A stretch of 50,933 bases of DNA from Acidobacteriaceae bacterium. GTDB lineage: Bacteria; Acidobacteriota; Terriglobia; Terriglobales; Acidobacteriaceae. The stretch spans positions 1-50,933 of the forward strand of contig JANXZM010000001.1 in the NCBI GenBank assembly GCA_025355505.1, in the 5' to 3' direction. The position numbers and the translations under genes are program-made. Positions 16,345 through 24,224 of the stretch are shown here, piece after piece (position 1 is the first letter of the stretch; every line of letters begins with the position of its first letter). The notes beneath the pieces were generated by a model, which was not told the DNA's origin, did no database searches, and saw only the letters and a list, made by a program, of their open reading frames with translations.

Positions 16345-17226
16345 ATGAAAATCGACAAACTGCTCCAGCGCTACCGCATCGAACACGGGAAACATTTCAG
16401 CCTCAAGGATCACGATCCCGCGGACACGCACGGGCTGGGGTCGGAGCTGAAGCCCCAGGCGAAAGAACTGCTGGCGGACGGCGTCAAAGAACTGAGTCGC
16501 CTGCAGGACGTTCTTGCGGCGCAGGACCGTTGGGGCCTGCTGCTGATTTTTCAGGCCATGGACGCGGCCGGGAAAGACGGGACCATCAAGCACGTCATGT
16601 CGGGCGTGAATCCGCAGGGCGTGGACGTGGCGTCGTTCAAGGGGCCGTCGGCGGAAGAATTGCACCACGGCTATCTGTGGCGCTGCATGAAATACGTGCC
16701 GGGGCGAGGTCGGATCGGCATCTTCAACCGTTCGTATTACGAGGAGGTGCTGGTGGTGCGCATCCACCCCGAGATTTTGGAAAACCAGAAACTGCCGAAG
16801 CCGCTGGTTACAAAGCATATCTGGCAGGAACGCTTTGAAGATATCGATAACTTCGAGCGCTACCTTACACGGAACGGCATTGCGGTGATTAAGTTTTTTC
16901 TGCATGTTTCAAAGAAAGAGCAGAAGCGCCGGTTCCTGGAACGGCTCGACACGCCGGACAAGAACTGGAAGTATTCCGCGTCCGACGTAAAGGAACGCCA
17001 ATACTGGGACGCATATCAGGAAGCGTACGAGGATATGATCCAGCACACCGCAAAAAAGCACGCGCCCTGGTACGTTGTGCCGGCGGATAACAAGTGGTTC
17101 ACGCGACTGGTGGTCGCGCAGGCTGTGGTGGATGCGTTGGAGGGGATGAATCTGAAGTATCCGAAGGTGAACGGCGGCGAGAAGGCGGCACTGGCCGAAG
17201 CGCGTCAACAACTCGAGAATGAGTGA
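16345..17226 (+). CDS. ppk2: Polyphosphate kinase 2 family protein (PPK2)
   Basis: The chain carries the PPK2 fold throughout: Walker A AMDAAGKDGT (about residues 71-80), the adjacent IKHVMSGVNPQGV stretch, Walker B-like GIFNRSYYEEVLVVRIHP, and the lid region FLHVSKKEQKRRF with several arginines for polyphosphate contact. The length of 293 aa fits a single-domain enzyme of the class that moves phosphate between polyphosphate and nucleoside mono- or diphosphates. It is cytosolic with no signal. The conserved end WYVVPADNKWFTRLVVAQ is present. Which nucleotide is used cannot be read from sequence. Its position after a two-component system with a Pho-box-like operator would suit phosphate storage control. 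Confidence 0.93.
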   Translation: MKIDKLLQRYRIEHGKHFSLKDHDPADTHGLGSELKPQAKELLADGVKELSRLQDVLAAQDRWGLLLIFQAMDAAGKDGTIKHVMSGVNPQGVDVASFKGPSAEELHHGYLWRCMKYVPGRGRIGIFNRSYYEEVLVVRIHPEILENQKLPKPLVTKHIWQERFEDIDNFERYLTRNGIAVIKFFLHVSKKEQKRRFLERLDTPDKNWKYSASDVKERQYWDAYQEAYEDMIQHTAKKHAPWYVVPADNKWFTRLVVAQAVVDALEGMNLKYPKVNGGEKAALAEARQQLENE

Positions 17227-17282
17227 GGCGTTGAGCTAGTGCTCGCTGGGGGAAAGCCGGGCGTCCCCGCCTGGCCACACTG

Positions 17283-17301
17283 GACGGGCGAGACGCCCGT
17301 C
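17283..17301. repeat. GACGGGCG palindromic repeat between convergent genes
   Basis: GACGGGCG-AGA-CGCCCGTC is a perfect 8-bp hairpin in the gap between the converging ppk2 and the minus-strand gene at 17313. It belongs to a dispersed family also seen at 23295, 27942, 29361 and 38158. Its place suits a bidirectional terminator, though no T-run follows. Confidence 0.65.
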
Positions 17302-17312
17302 ACTCCATGGCG

Positions 17313-17894
17313 TCATTTCAATACCACAGGCAGCACCCGATCATAGGGCTGAATGGTGACGGTCAGGGCTTTGCGCTGATCGAATGCCTCTTTCGTGACC
17401 TTGAAACTGACAATCATGGTTCCTTTCTTTTCGGTTCCGGCTGGCAGCTTGGTTTCGGGCGAAAGCGGCGGCTCGGAACTTTCTTTCAAACTCGGAAACG
17501 CCTGGAAATAGCGGTCGAGATCCACGGCAGAAGCGGCTTCATCGTCGAAGGTTTTGTCGTCGGCGGTGGTGAGCTGCGCTTTGACGGTGTGAATCCACAG
17601 CGGTTTGTCGGCTGTATTCCGCAGCGTGAAAGTGACAGCGGCCAGGATCATGTTCTGGCCGGGCACTTCGGCCGCAGTGACGAAATTGACGGAGCCCGCG
17701 CCCTGCGGTTTCTGCCGCTCCTTGAAAGCAAAGATTCCCACAATCACAGCGACAGCAGCAATGCAGATCAGGACAATGCCCGCGGGCGGAAGATTGCGCT
17801 TGGCGGTTCCGAATTCGTCGCCGATGTGAAACTCGGTGATCGGCTGGGGTGGGGGCGGAGGCTGCGGCGGAAGAGGCGCGGGCTGATCGGACAT
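17313..17894 (-). CDS. Single-pass membrane protein, hypothetical
   Basis: The N-terminus is a Pro-rich cytoplasmic tail (QPAPLPPQPPPPPQPI), followed by one membrane helix at about 38-56 (AGIVLICIAAVAVIVGIFAF). The remaining 135 residues are predicted to face the periplasm and form a beta-sandwich: AVTFTLRNTADKPLWIHTVKAQL is the pattern of DUF4352-like immunoglobulin folds, ending with ALTVTIQPYDRVLPVVLK. No catalytic motif is visible. It is transcribed opposite to its neighbours and has its own short upstream region, so it looks monocistronic. I cannot assign a function; a scaffold or adhesion role would be a guess. Confidence 0.7.
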   Translation of the reverse strand: MSDQPAPLPPQPPPPPQPITEFHIGDEFGTAKRNLPPAGIVLICIAAVAVIVGIFAFKERQKPQGAGSVNFVTAAEVPGQNMILAAVTFTLRNTADKPLWIHTVKAQLTTADDKTFDDEAASAVDLDRYFQAFPSLKESSEPPLSPETKLPAGTEKKGTMIVSFKVTKEAFDQRKALTVTIQPYDRVLPVVLK

Positions 17895-18023
17895 GGAGAG
17901 ATTGTAGATGACCTCTGACTTTTGGTATCCCAGTTCTGCCGCACTTCCGCAATGTGGCTCCGACTATGTGTACGCGAGGGGGCAGAGCCTTACGTCCGCG
18001 CAGTACAGTGACTTTGGTTACCT

Positions 18024-18037
18024 TGTCACGTGTGACA
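18024..18037. promoter_or_regulatory. TGTCAC/GTGACA inverted repeat
   Basis: TGTCAC-GT-GTGACA, a 6-bp perfect inverted repeat with a 2-bp centre, ends 45 bp upstream of the lipoprotein start at 18083. It is a plausible operator. Nothing in the sequence says for which regulator. Confidence 0.3.
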
Positions 18038-18082
18038 GAGGCTGCGACGATGCGGGAGATTCTTTTTGGGAGGTACTTGGCG

Positions 18083-18619
18083 GTGAATCGTAAAAATCTC
18101 ATTACCGCGTTGGCTTGCGGACTGCTGATCTTCAGCATGCTGGGCTGCGGAATATCCAACCACTTGCAGTCCATTACGCTATCGGTTGCGAATACAGGCC
18201 CGAACGCGGGTACTGGTTTCACTATGTACCCTGGAGCGCCGGTACAAATGTATACGTGGGGGATCTACAGTAGCGGGAAGGAAAAGCTGCTTTCCGGTAC
18301 TGGCCTTAAATATCAGATATTGAGTACCCCGTTTGGTTTTGCTGAAACCGGTACATTCGGCGACCCGAACGCCACCCCGCCGCAGACCGTTCAGTTAAGC
18401 GCGGACGGACAGCTCACGCCCATCACGCCCCCTGCTTGCTCCTTTGTGGATGTCGCAACGACCGGAACGACCCCGGCCTTTCAAACGACAGGTTGGTATA
18501 TTGTTACGGCTACCTATGGTGGACAAACTACTCCGCCCGGCGCTGTCTATATGTCTACTGAGGGTCTTTCCGCTACCACGACGAACCCGACCGGAGAATG
18601 TGGCCCGCAGCCGAAGTAG
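18083..18619 (+). CDS. Secreted lipoprotein, hypothetical
   Basis: The start is set at a GTG (18083) because TGGGAGG lies 9 bases upstream and the product then begins with a clean lipoprotein signal: VNRKNLITALACGLLIF followed by lipobox SMLGC. A longer frame from 17954 has a non-coding-like beginning. The mature 150 residues are Thr/Gly/Pro-rich with Ig-like strand spacing (SITLSVANTGPNAG, TVQLSADGQLTPI, GWYIVTATYGG). Two cysteines (PACSF and TGECG) may pair. It resembles in design the small lipoprotein at 7186-7581 but is not a close copy. A membrane-anchored surface protein of unknown role. A strong hairpin closes the gene 24 bp downstream. Confidence 0.7.
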   Translation: MNRKNLITALACGLLIFSMLGCGISNHLQSITLSVANTGPNAGTGFTMYPGAPVQMYTWGIYSSGKEKLLSGTGLKYQILSTPFGFAETGTFGDPNATPPQTVQLSADGQLTPITPPACSFVDVATTGTTPAFQTTGWYIVTATYGGQTTPPGAVYMSTEGLSATTTNPTGECGPQPK

Positions 18620-18642
18620 TCCGGCATTTGATTCTTCATCCG

Positions 18643-18671
18643 CGGGGACGGCTGCATGAATGCCGTCCCCG
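18643..18671 (+). terminator. Strong GC hairpin after lipoprotein gene
   Basis: CGGGGACGGC and GCCGTCCCCG form a perfect 10-bp stem with a 9-base loop, 24 bp after the stop codon. It is followed by TCTCCATTT rather than a pure T-run, so termination is likely but not certain. Confidence 0.5.
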
Positions 18672-18725
18672 TCTCCATTTAGAGCTGTTGCGCTCTGCCC
18701 GAACCGACCATTGTCAGCACTCCGT

Positions 18726-18755
18726 TTGAGCGTCCCGCCCGCGACCTTATATAAT
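18726..18755 (+). promoter_or_regulatory. Sigma-70-type promoter of PP2C gene
   Basis: TTGAGC (18726-18731) and a perfect TATAAT (18750-18755) are 18 bp apart, 68 bp before the ATG of the phosphatase gene. It is the clearest promoter match I found in the window. Confidence 0.6.
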
Positions 18756-18822
18756 TCAAAGTTCGTCTATGAATGCAATCGTCGCCTATGCTTTTCATTT
18801 CCATAATTGAAGTCGTGCCCGG

Positions 18823-19605
18823 ATGAAGGTTCGCACCGGGATTGAGGTATCGAGCCAATCCGACATTGGCTGCCTACGCACCAACAACGAAGATTCTTTT
18901 GGCTATTGGGAGCCGGAGGACGACGACCAGTTTCTGCGTAAGGGACGGCTGGCGGTTGTTGCGGACGGTATGGGTGGCTACGAAGGCGGTCAGGAAGCCA
19001 GCCGGCTGGCTGTGGAAACACTGATGGCGGTCTATCGCGACTATGGCGGCGACGACCCGCAGGCAGCGCTGGTCGAGGCTTTGCAGGCGGCTCACGAGCA
19101 GATCCGGCAATACAGCTTTGCGCATCCGGAACTGCGGGGGATGGGAACAACCTGCACGGCGGCGGCGATCGTCAGGGTTGTGGACGGGAGTGCGCAGTAT
19201 GACGCGCTCTATTACGTGCATGTCGGGGACACGCGGCTCTACCTGATCCGCAACGGCCAGATTACCAGGGTAACGCGCGACCACTCCTATGTGGGACGGT
19301 TGGTGGAGGCGGGAATGATTAGCGCGGAACAGGCGGAAACTCATCCGCAACGAAACATTCTGACTGCGGCTTTAGGCACCAACCCCGATCTCGTGATGGA
19401 CTCGCCCGGACGACCGGAGCCTCTGCGCCCGGAAGACGTGCTCCTGATCTGTAGCGACGGATTGTGGGGGCAGATGCGCGACTCGGAGATTCTTGACGCT
19501 GTGGAAAACAAAAGCGCGGAGCAAGCGGGCCGCAAGCTGATCGATCTGGCTCGAGAACGCGGCGGGCCGGATAATATCACGGTCGAGATTTTGCGCTTGC
19601 GCTGA
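18823..19605 (+). CDS. PP2C-type Ser/Thr protein phosphatase
   Basis: Soluble 260-aa metal-dependent phosphatase of the PrpC/Stp class. The metal-binding and signature motifs occur in order: SDIGCLRTNNEDSFG (first Asp of the metal site), VVADGMGGYEGG, MGTTCTAAAIV, YVHVGDTRLYLI, LLICSDGLWG and GGPDNITVEIL. The length matches bacterial stand-alone family members. It removes phosphate from Ser/Thr in proteins and normally opposes PknB-like kinases; the nearest such kinase in the window is the split one at 7700. The gene has a good promoter of its own and no obvious operon partner, since the M28 peptidase gene starts 56 bp later and may be read through. Confidence 0.94.
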   Translation: MKVRTGIEVSSQSDIGCLRTNNEDSFGYWEPEDDDQFLRKGRLAVVADGMGGYEGGQEASRLAVETLMAVYRDYGGDDPQAALVEALQAAHEQIRQYSFAHPELRGMGTTCTAAAIVRVVDGSAQYDALYYVHVGDTRLYLIRNGQITRVTRDHSYVGRLVEAGMISAEQAETHPQRNILTAALGTNPDLVMDSPGRPEPLRPEDVLLICSDGLWGQMRDSEILDAVENKSAEQAGRKLIDLARERGGPDNITVEILRLR

Positions 19606-19661
19606 CGTGGTTGCGACTTGCCTCTTTCGCTTTCCTTGAAATTCGTTTCTAATACTCCGCT

Positions 19662-21161
19662 ATGATCCGCAGACTCTTGTGGTTGGGGTCCAGTCTCTTT
19701 TTCCTTACAGCTTTTCTCCTGCTGGCTTTCGCGGCCGATCGTAATTCGGATCGAGAAATCGCAGATCGTCTGATTGCTGAAGCCCTCAAGCCTTCGTCGC
19801 TGGAAACGAATCTTCGCCGATTGAGCGATGAGATTGGCGGACGTGTACCCGGCACTCCGGCCTTCCGGCGCGCGGCGGACTGGGGCGTGGCGGCGTTTAA
19901 AGATGCTGGCGCCGACAGCGTGCACACCGAAGAGTTCACCATCCAGCATTCGTGGGCGGAGGGCGCGACCGAGATGACGGCGTCGCTCTATTCTGGAACT
20001 ACTTTTCCCGTCCACGCAGTATCGGTTGCGTGGGCGCCGGCGCTGGCTGCTGCGAAGCATGTGCCGATTGTGGATGTGGGAGAAGGTTCTGCCGCCGAGT
20101 TTGCCAAGGTGGGGGATGTTGCGGGAAGAATCGTGCTGGTGCACACCAAATTGCTGGCGACCTGGGACGATCTTTTCGGCGAATACGAACGGGCGCCCGC
20201 GATAATTGCGCTAGCGGTGAAAGGGAAGGCCGCGGTGATCGCCTTCATGTCCACACGCGAGCACCAGATTCTTTATCGTCACACGAATTCCGTAGCCGGC
20301 GAGATTGATGCGCTGCCGCAATTAATAGTGGCGCGCCAGGATGGGGAGCGGATCGCCCGCTTGCTGGCGTCGGCAAACCCGGTGTGGGCCAATCTTTCGA
20401 TTCCCAACAAAGTTGGCGGTGCGATCAAGACCTGGAACGTGGTGGCGGAAATTCGCGGCAGCGAGAAGCCCGACGAGTTTGTCGTGCTCGGCGCGCACCT
20501 GGATTCCTGGGAACTGGGAACAGGTGCACTCGATAACGGGTGCAACGCCGCGTTGGTGATCGATGCCCTGCGAGCGACCAAGGCATCGGGTCTGAAGCCA
20601 CGGCGGTCCATACGCTTCATCCTGTTTTCTGGCGAGGAGGAAGGATTGATCGGGTCGCGGGCCTACGCGACGGCGCATCGCAGCGAGCTCGACAAGGCGG
20701 CTGGAGTAGTCATCTTTGATTCTGGTACCGGAAAAACGACCGCGTTTTCAACCGGAGGGCGCAAAGACGTTATTCCGGCGGTGGAGTCGATATTGGTGTC
20801 GCTGGAGCAATTCGGCGTCACGAAAGCGGTTCCGACTGCCGAGTCAGGCACGGATCACTTCGACTTCATGCTCGAAGGCGTGCCTACGTTTGTCGCCGAC
20901 CAGGTGGAGGCGAATTATCTGGAGAATTACCACGCGACTACTGACACGTTCGACAAAGTGGATTTCGTGCAGCTCAAAAAGCACGTGGCCGAAGCGGCGG
21001 AACTCAGCTTTGCCCTGGCGAACGCCGCCGGTCGCATCGGCCCGCGCCTGAACCGCGCCCAGATCGAGCAGACCTTGCATGAAACCCATCTCGACCAGGA
21101 GTTGAAGGGCATGGGCATGTGGGACGAGTGGGCCAATGGAAAGCGAGGCAGAGAGCAGTAG
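19662..21161 (+). CDS. M28-family zinc aminopeptidase, exported
   Basis: A signal peptide spans about 1-25 (LLWLGSSLFFLTAFLLLAFA). Residues about 120-235 resemble a PA insert (VGDVAGRIVLVHTK). The M28 catalytic core carries H279 and D281 (GAHLDSW), D291 (GALDNG), the catalytic E325-E326 (FSGEEEGLIGS), D353 (VIFDSGTG) and H424 (NYHATTDT), which together bind two zinc ions and activate water. The length of 499 aa is normal for PA-containing members. It should cleave amino-terminal residues from peptides in the periplasm or outside. It follows the phosphatase gene closely; the next gene begins just after its stop. Confidence 0.93.
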   Translation: MIRRLLWLGSSLFFLTAFLLLAFAADRNSDREIADRLIAEALKPSSLETNLRRLSDEIGGRVPGTPAFRRAADWGVAAFKDAGADSVHTEEFTIQHSWAEGATEMTASLYSGTTFPVHAVSVAWAPALAAAKHVPIVDVGEGSAAEFAKVGDVAGRIVLVHTKLLATWDDLFGEYERAPAIIALAVKGKAAVIAFMSTREHQILYRHTNSVAGEIDALPQLIVARQDGERIARLLASANPVWANLSIPNKVGGAIKTWNVVAEIRGSEKPDEFVVLGAHLDSWELGTGALDNGCNAALVIDALRATKASGLKPRRSIRFILFSGEEEGLIGSRAYATAHRSELDKAAGVVIFDSGTGKTTAFSTGGRKDVIPAVESILVSLEQFGVTKAVPTAESGTDHFDFMLEGVPTFVADQVEANYLENYHATTDTFDKVDFVQLKKHVAEAAELSFALANAAGRIGPRLNRAQIEQTLHETHLDQELKGMGMWDEWANGKRGREQ

Positions 21162-21187
21162 ATGCGACGGTTGTCGTAAGATTCCCT

Positions 21188-22099
21188 GTGCTCGTCTTCT
21201 GGATTCTTTTTAACCTGTTCGTGGTGGCGATGCTGGCGCTCGATCTGGGCGTACTGAGTCGTCCGTCCCACCGCGTCAGCTTTCGCGAAGCGCTTGCCTG
21301 GTCGGGAGCCTGGATTGCGCTGGCGGCCGCGTTTGCGGTGCTGGTGTTCTTCTGGCACGGGCGGGCTGAGGCGCTCCAGTTCGCAACTGCCTATGTAATT
21401 GAACTGTCGCTCAGCGTCGACAACCTGTTTGTGTTTCTGGTCATATTCCGCTATTTCAAAGTGCCCGACCAGTATCAGCACAAAGTGCTGTTCTGGGGAA
21501 TTCTCGGGGCGCTGCTTATGCGGGGTCTGTTTATCGTGGTGGGCGTGGGCCTGATCCACCGCTTCAGTTGGATCACCTACGTATTCGGCGCCTTGCTGGT
21601 TTATTCGGGACTCAAGCTGCTGCGCCAGGGCGAAACGGAAATCCATCCCGAGAAGAACCCTGTTCTTCGCCTCTTCCGCCGGGCCTTTCCGGTGACGAAA
21701 GAATATGTGGGCGGGCAGTTCTTCACGCGAAGGAACGGACTTTACGCCACTCCTCTGTTTGTGGTCCTACTGGTGGTCGAGACCAGCGACGTTCTTTTCG
21801 CGGTGGATTCGATTCCCGCGGTGCTCGCTATCACGCTGAACGCTTTCATTGTCTATACCTCGAATGTGTTCGCCATTCTCGGCCTGCGCTCGATGTTCTT
21901 TGCGTTGGCGGGAATAATGGACCTGTTTCACTACCTGCATTACGGACTGTCAGTAGTGCTGATTTTTATCGGGCTCAAAATGTTAGGGTCGCATTATGTA
22001 AACATTCCTACCGGATGGGCGCTGACGATTGTGCTTTTTGTTTTGGGAGCTTCCGTCCTCGCCTCGCTACTGAATCCGCAAAAGAAACTGGCCGAGTAG
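21188..22099 (+). CDS. TerC/Alx-family membrane protein
   Basis: An integral membrane protein with about eight or nine helices and the TerC hallmarks: acidic residues in the early helices (DLGVLSRPSH; ELSLSVDNLFVF) and in the later repeat (VVETSDVLFAVDSIPAVLAIT). These intramembrane Asp/Glu residues are thought to bind metal; relatives export Mn2+ to metallate exported proteins or confer tellurite resistance. A GTG at 21188 is chosen as start because it opens the first helix (LVFWILFNLF) and avoids overlap with the M28 gene; a frame from 21119 overlaps it by 43 bp. The end (LLNPQKKLAE) is typical. No manganese riboswitch is visible upstream. Confidence 0.9.
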   Translation: MLVFWILFNLFVVAMLALDLGVLSRPSHRVSFREALAWSGAWIALAAAFAVLVFFWHGRAEALQFATAYVIELSLSVDNLFVFLVIFRYFKVPDQYQHKVLFWGILGALLMRGLFIVVGVGLIHRFSWITYVFGALLVYSGLKLLRQGETEIHPEKNPVLRLFRRAFPVTKEYVGGQFFTRRNGLYATPLFVVLLVVETSDVLFAVDSIPAVLAITLNAFIVYTSNVFAILGLRSMFFALAGIMDLFHYLHYGLSVVLIFIGLKMLGSHYVNIPTGWALTIVLFVLGASVLASLLNPQKKLAE

Positions 22100-22177
22100 C
22101 CCGCAACCGCCACTCGCAGCTCGCAGCGTGACGCCCATCAAGCACACGGTACGCACTGTGCCTATACGCTATGATAA

Positions 22178-23278
22178 ATGTTCATGATCAGCATTCCAGT
22201 CGCCACGCCGTCGCGATCCTATGAAGTGCTCCTCGGAAGCGGCCTGCTTGCCCGTGCCGGAGAATGTCTCGGCAAGATTCTTGAAAACCGCCGCGCGTTT
22301 GTTATCACTGTTTCTCCGGTGCGGCGGCGCTGGGCGAAAGTCCTGCTGAAGTCGCTGTCGGCCTCGGGAATCGAAACCGAGCTACTGGAAATGCCCGACG
22401 GCGAGCGCTGGAAACGTCTTACGACATTGGAGAAACTGGCGGAGAAGCTTGTAAAGCAGGGCGCAGATCGCGGCGTAACGCTGATTGCGCTCGGCGGCGG
22501 CGTAGTTTGCGATGTGACCGGGTTCCTGGCCTCGATCTATATGCGAGGCGTGGATGTCATCCAGGTACCGACAACTGTTTTGGCGCAGGTGGATGCGGCG
22601 ATCGGCGGGAAAACGGGCGTCAACCTGGTGTCGGGAAAGAATCTGCTTGGGACCTTCCACCAGCCGCGCGCCGTGCTTGTCGACCCCGCCGTTCTGGAGA
22701 CGCTGCCTTCGCGTGAATACTGCGCCGGCCTGTACGAGGCGCTGAAGTGCGGCATCATTGGCGATCCGGGACTGTTCCGGCTTTTTGAAGACCGGCGCCG
22801 TGAGATTCTGGATCGCGACCCGGTGGTGGTTGAGAAAGTGATTGCCGATTCGGTGCGCTTGAAGGCGTCGGTGGTGAGTGCCGACGAACGCGAAGGCGGT
22901 TTGCGGCAAGTGCTCAACCTCGGCCACACCATCGGACACGCGCTTGAGGCTGAGACCCGCTATACGCCGTTGCTCCACGGTGAGGCGGTAGCGTGGGGCA
23001 TGATCGCGGCTACGCACATCGCACTCTCCACCGGCAAACTGGATAGTGTGACAGCGGGACGCATTACAAACTCGGTTCTTGGTTTTGGCAGGCTGCCGCG
23101 CATGACGTGGCAGACCGCGAGCATCCTGAAGCGGTTGCGTTCCGACAAGAAGACGCGGCAGGGAGTGGTGCACTTTATTCTGCCGCGGGAGATCGGCAAG
23201 GTCGAGATCACGAGCGACGTGCCGGAAGCAATCGTACGCTCAGCCGTCGATGAGATTCGGAAACTGGCGCGAGATTAG
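22178..23278 (+). CDS. aroB: 3-dehydroquinate synthase
   Basis: Second step of the shikimate pathway: cyclises DAHP to 3-dehydroquinate with NAD+ and a divalent metal. Seen here: NAD-binding LIALGGGVVCDVTGFLAS, YMRGVDVIQVPTTVLAQVDAAIGGKTG with the substrate lysine, GKNLLGTFHQP, the metal ligand Glu in GLYEALKCGI and the two His regions NLGHTIGHALE and LHGEAVAWGM. The length of 366 aa is standard. Two in-frame ATGs (22178 and 22184) are both possible starts, with no clear ribosome site. It stands alone rather than in a full aro operon and is followed by a repeat and menG. Confidence 0.97.
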   Translation: MFMISIPVATPSRSYEVLLGSGLLARAGECLGKILENRRAFVITVSPVRRRWAKVLLKSLSASGIETELLEMPDGERWKRLTTLEKLAEKLVKQGADRGVTLIALGGGVVCDVTGFLASIYMRGVDVIQVPTTVLAQVDAAIGGKTGVNLVSGKNLLGTFHQPRAVLVDPAVLETLPSREYCAGLYEALKCGIIGDPGLFRLFEDRRREILDRDPVVVEKVIADSVRLKASVVSADEREGGLRQVLNLGHTIGHALEAETRYTPLLHGEAVAWGMIAATHIALSTGKLDSVTAGRITNSVLGFGRLPRMTWQTASILKRLRSDKKTRQGVVHFILPREIGKVEITSDVPEAIVRSAVDEIRKLARD

Positions 23279-23294
23279 TACCGCGACATCCGGT

Positions 23295-23327
23295 GGCGGG
23301 ACGGGCGTCTCGCCCGGCTCTCCACTA
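23295..23327. repeat. GACGGGCG palindromic repeat
   Basis: Contains CGGGCG-TCT-CGCCCG (23302-23316) within a longer unit that ends in GGCTCTCCACTA, the same tail as the copy near 38161. It lies between aroB and menG. Confidence 0.65.
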
Positions 23328-23338
23328 GCAACAATCAT

Positions 23339-24103
23339 ATGAATCAAGAGATAAATGAGCGGATCGTGGGCGCGGCTCCCGCAGGCGCGCAAGACCGCGA
23401 GTCGGCGGCGGCGGCCGTCCGGGAGATGTTTACCTCGATTGCGCCGCGCTACGACCTGCTGAATCACGTTCTTTCGTTCAATATTGACCGCTTGTGGTGG
23501 TGGCGCACGGCGCGCAAGTTCGATGCGATCTTGAAGCGCCCCAACGCTCGCGTGCTGGATATTTGTTGCGGCACCGGAGACATGACTTTCGCTTTAAGGC
23601 GGCGAGCCGGTTCAGGAACTCCGCAGATTCTGGGTGCGGATTTTTCTCACGCCATGCTGCAGCGCGCCGCGGCGAAGGGGAAAGGCACCACGCTGCGCTG
23701 GATCGAAGCGGACGCGCTTCGGCTGCCGTTTCCCGATGGCCATTTCAATCTGGTGACGTCGGCATTCGGCTTTCGAAACCTGGCCGACTACGATGCAGGC
23801 TTGCGCGAGATTAAGCGAGTGCTTGTTCCAGGCGGGGAGTGCGGCATCCTGGATTTCGGAGAGCCCGGTGGCTTGATCGGACACGGCTACCGCGTCTACT
23901 TCAAAAAAGTTCTGCCCGTGATCGGGACGATGCTTTCGGGAGTACAAGGTCCGTACGCGTATTTGCCGGCTTCGGTCGAACGCTTTCCGGCGCCGGATGA
24001 AATGCTCGGGCGTATGCGTCAGGCTGGGTTTCGCGAGGCTTCATGGACGCCGTACACGTTTGGCGTGGCGGGGCTGTACCGGGGAGTGAAAGAGAGCGTT
24101 TAA
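23339..24103 (+). CDS. menG: Demethylmenaquinone methyltransferase (UbiE/MenG)
   Basis: An SAM-dependent C-methyltransferase of quinone biosynthesis. The SAM motif I is VLDICCGTGDMTFAL; the acidic motif II ends in GADFSHAML and the post-motif is EADALRLPFPDGHFNLVTSAFGFRNLADY, which is characteristic of UbiE. RYDLLNHVLSFNIDRLWW at the N-terminus and GYRVYFKKVLPVIGTMLSG later are also family signatures. Length 254 aa, standard. It methylates demethylmenaquinone to menaquinone (or the ubiquinone precursor); the isolated gene cannot say which quinone is used. Its stop codon falls at the edge of a fold-back repeat. Confidence 0.95.
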   Translation: MNQEINERIVGAAPAGAQDRESAAAAVREMFTSIAPRYDLLNHVLSFNIDRLWWWRTARKFDAILKRPNARVLDICCGTGDMTFALRRRAGSGTPQILGADFSHAMLQRAAAKGKGTTLRWIEADALRLPFPDGHFNLVTSAFGFRNLADYDAGLREIKRVLVPGGECGILDFGEPGGLIGHGYRVYFKKVLPVIGTMLSGVQGPYAYLPASVERFPAPDEMLGRMRQAGFREASWTPYTFGVAGLYRGVKESV

Positions 24104-24218
24104 CCGCAGAGACGCAGAGAAGATCAAAAGCTTGAACCCTAAGGGGCACAAAGGTACACGAAGGATTCAGGCATTGTTTCTCGAAATTCTCGGCGTACTT
24201 TGGGTCTCGGCGGTGAAA
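24102..24218. repeat. Fold-back intergenic repeat
   Basis: AACCGCAGAGACGCAGAG at the left edge and GGGTCTCGGCGGTGAAAC at the right edge are imperfect reverse complements, about 80 bases apart. The left arm overlaps the menG stop codon and the right arm ends close to the stop of the converging epimerase gene. It is similar in design to the elements at 13721 and 31836. Confidence 0.6.
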
Positions 24219-24224
24219 CGGATT

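Noticed and set aside
18001-18082. Longer start for the lipoprotein at 17954 or 18050
   Set aside because: The added residues lack signal-peptide character and the GTG at 18083 has a better ribosome site and lipoprotein signal.
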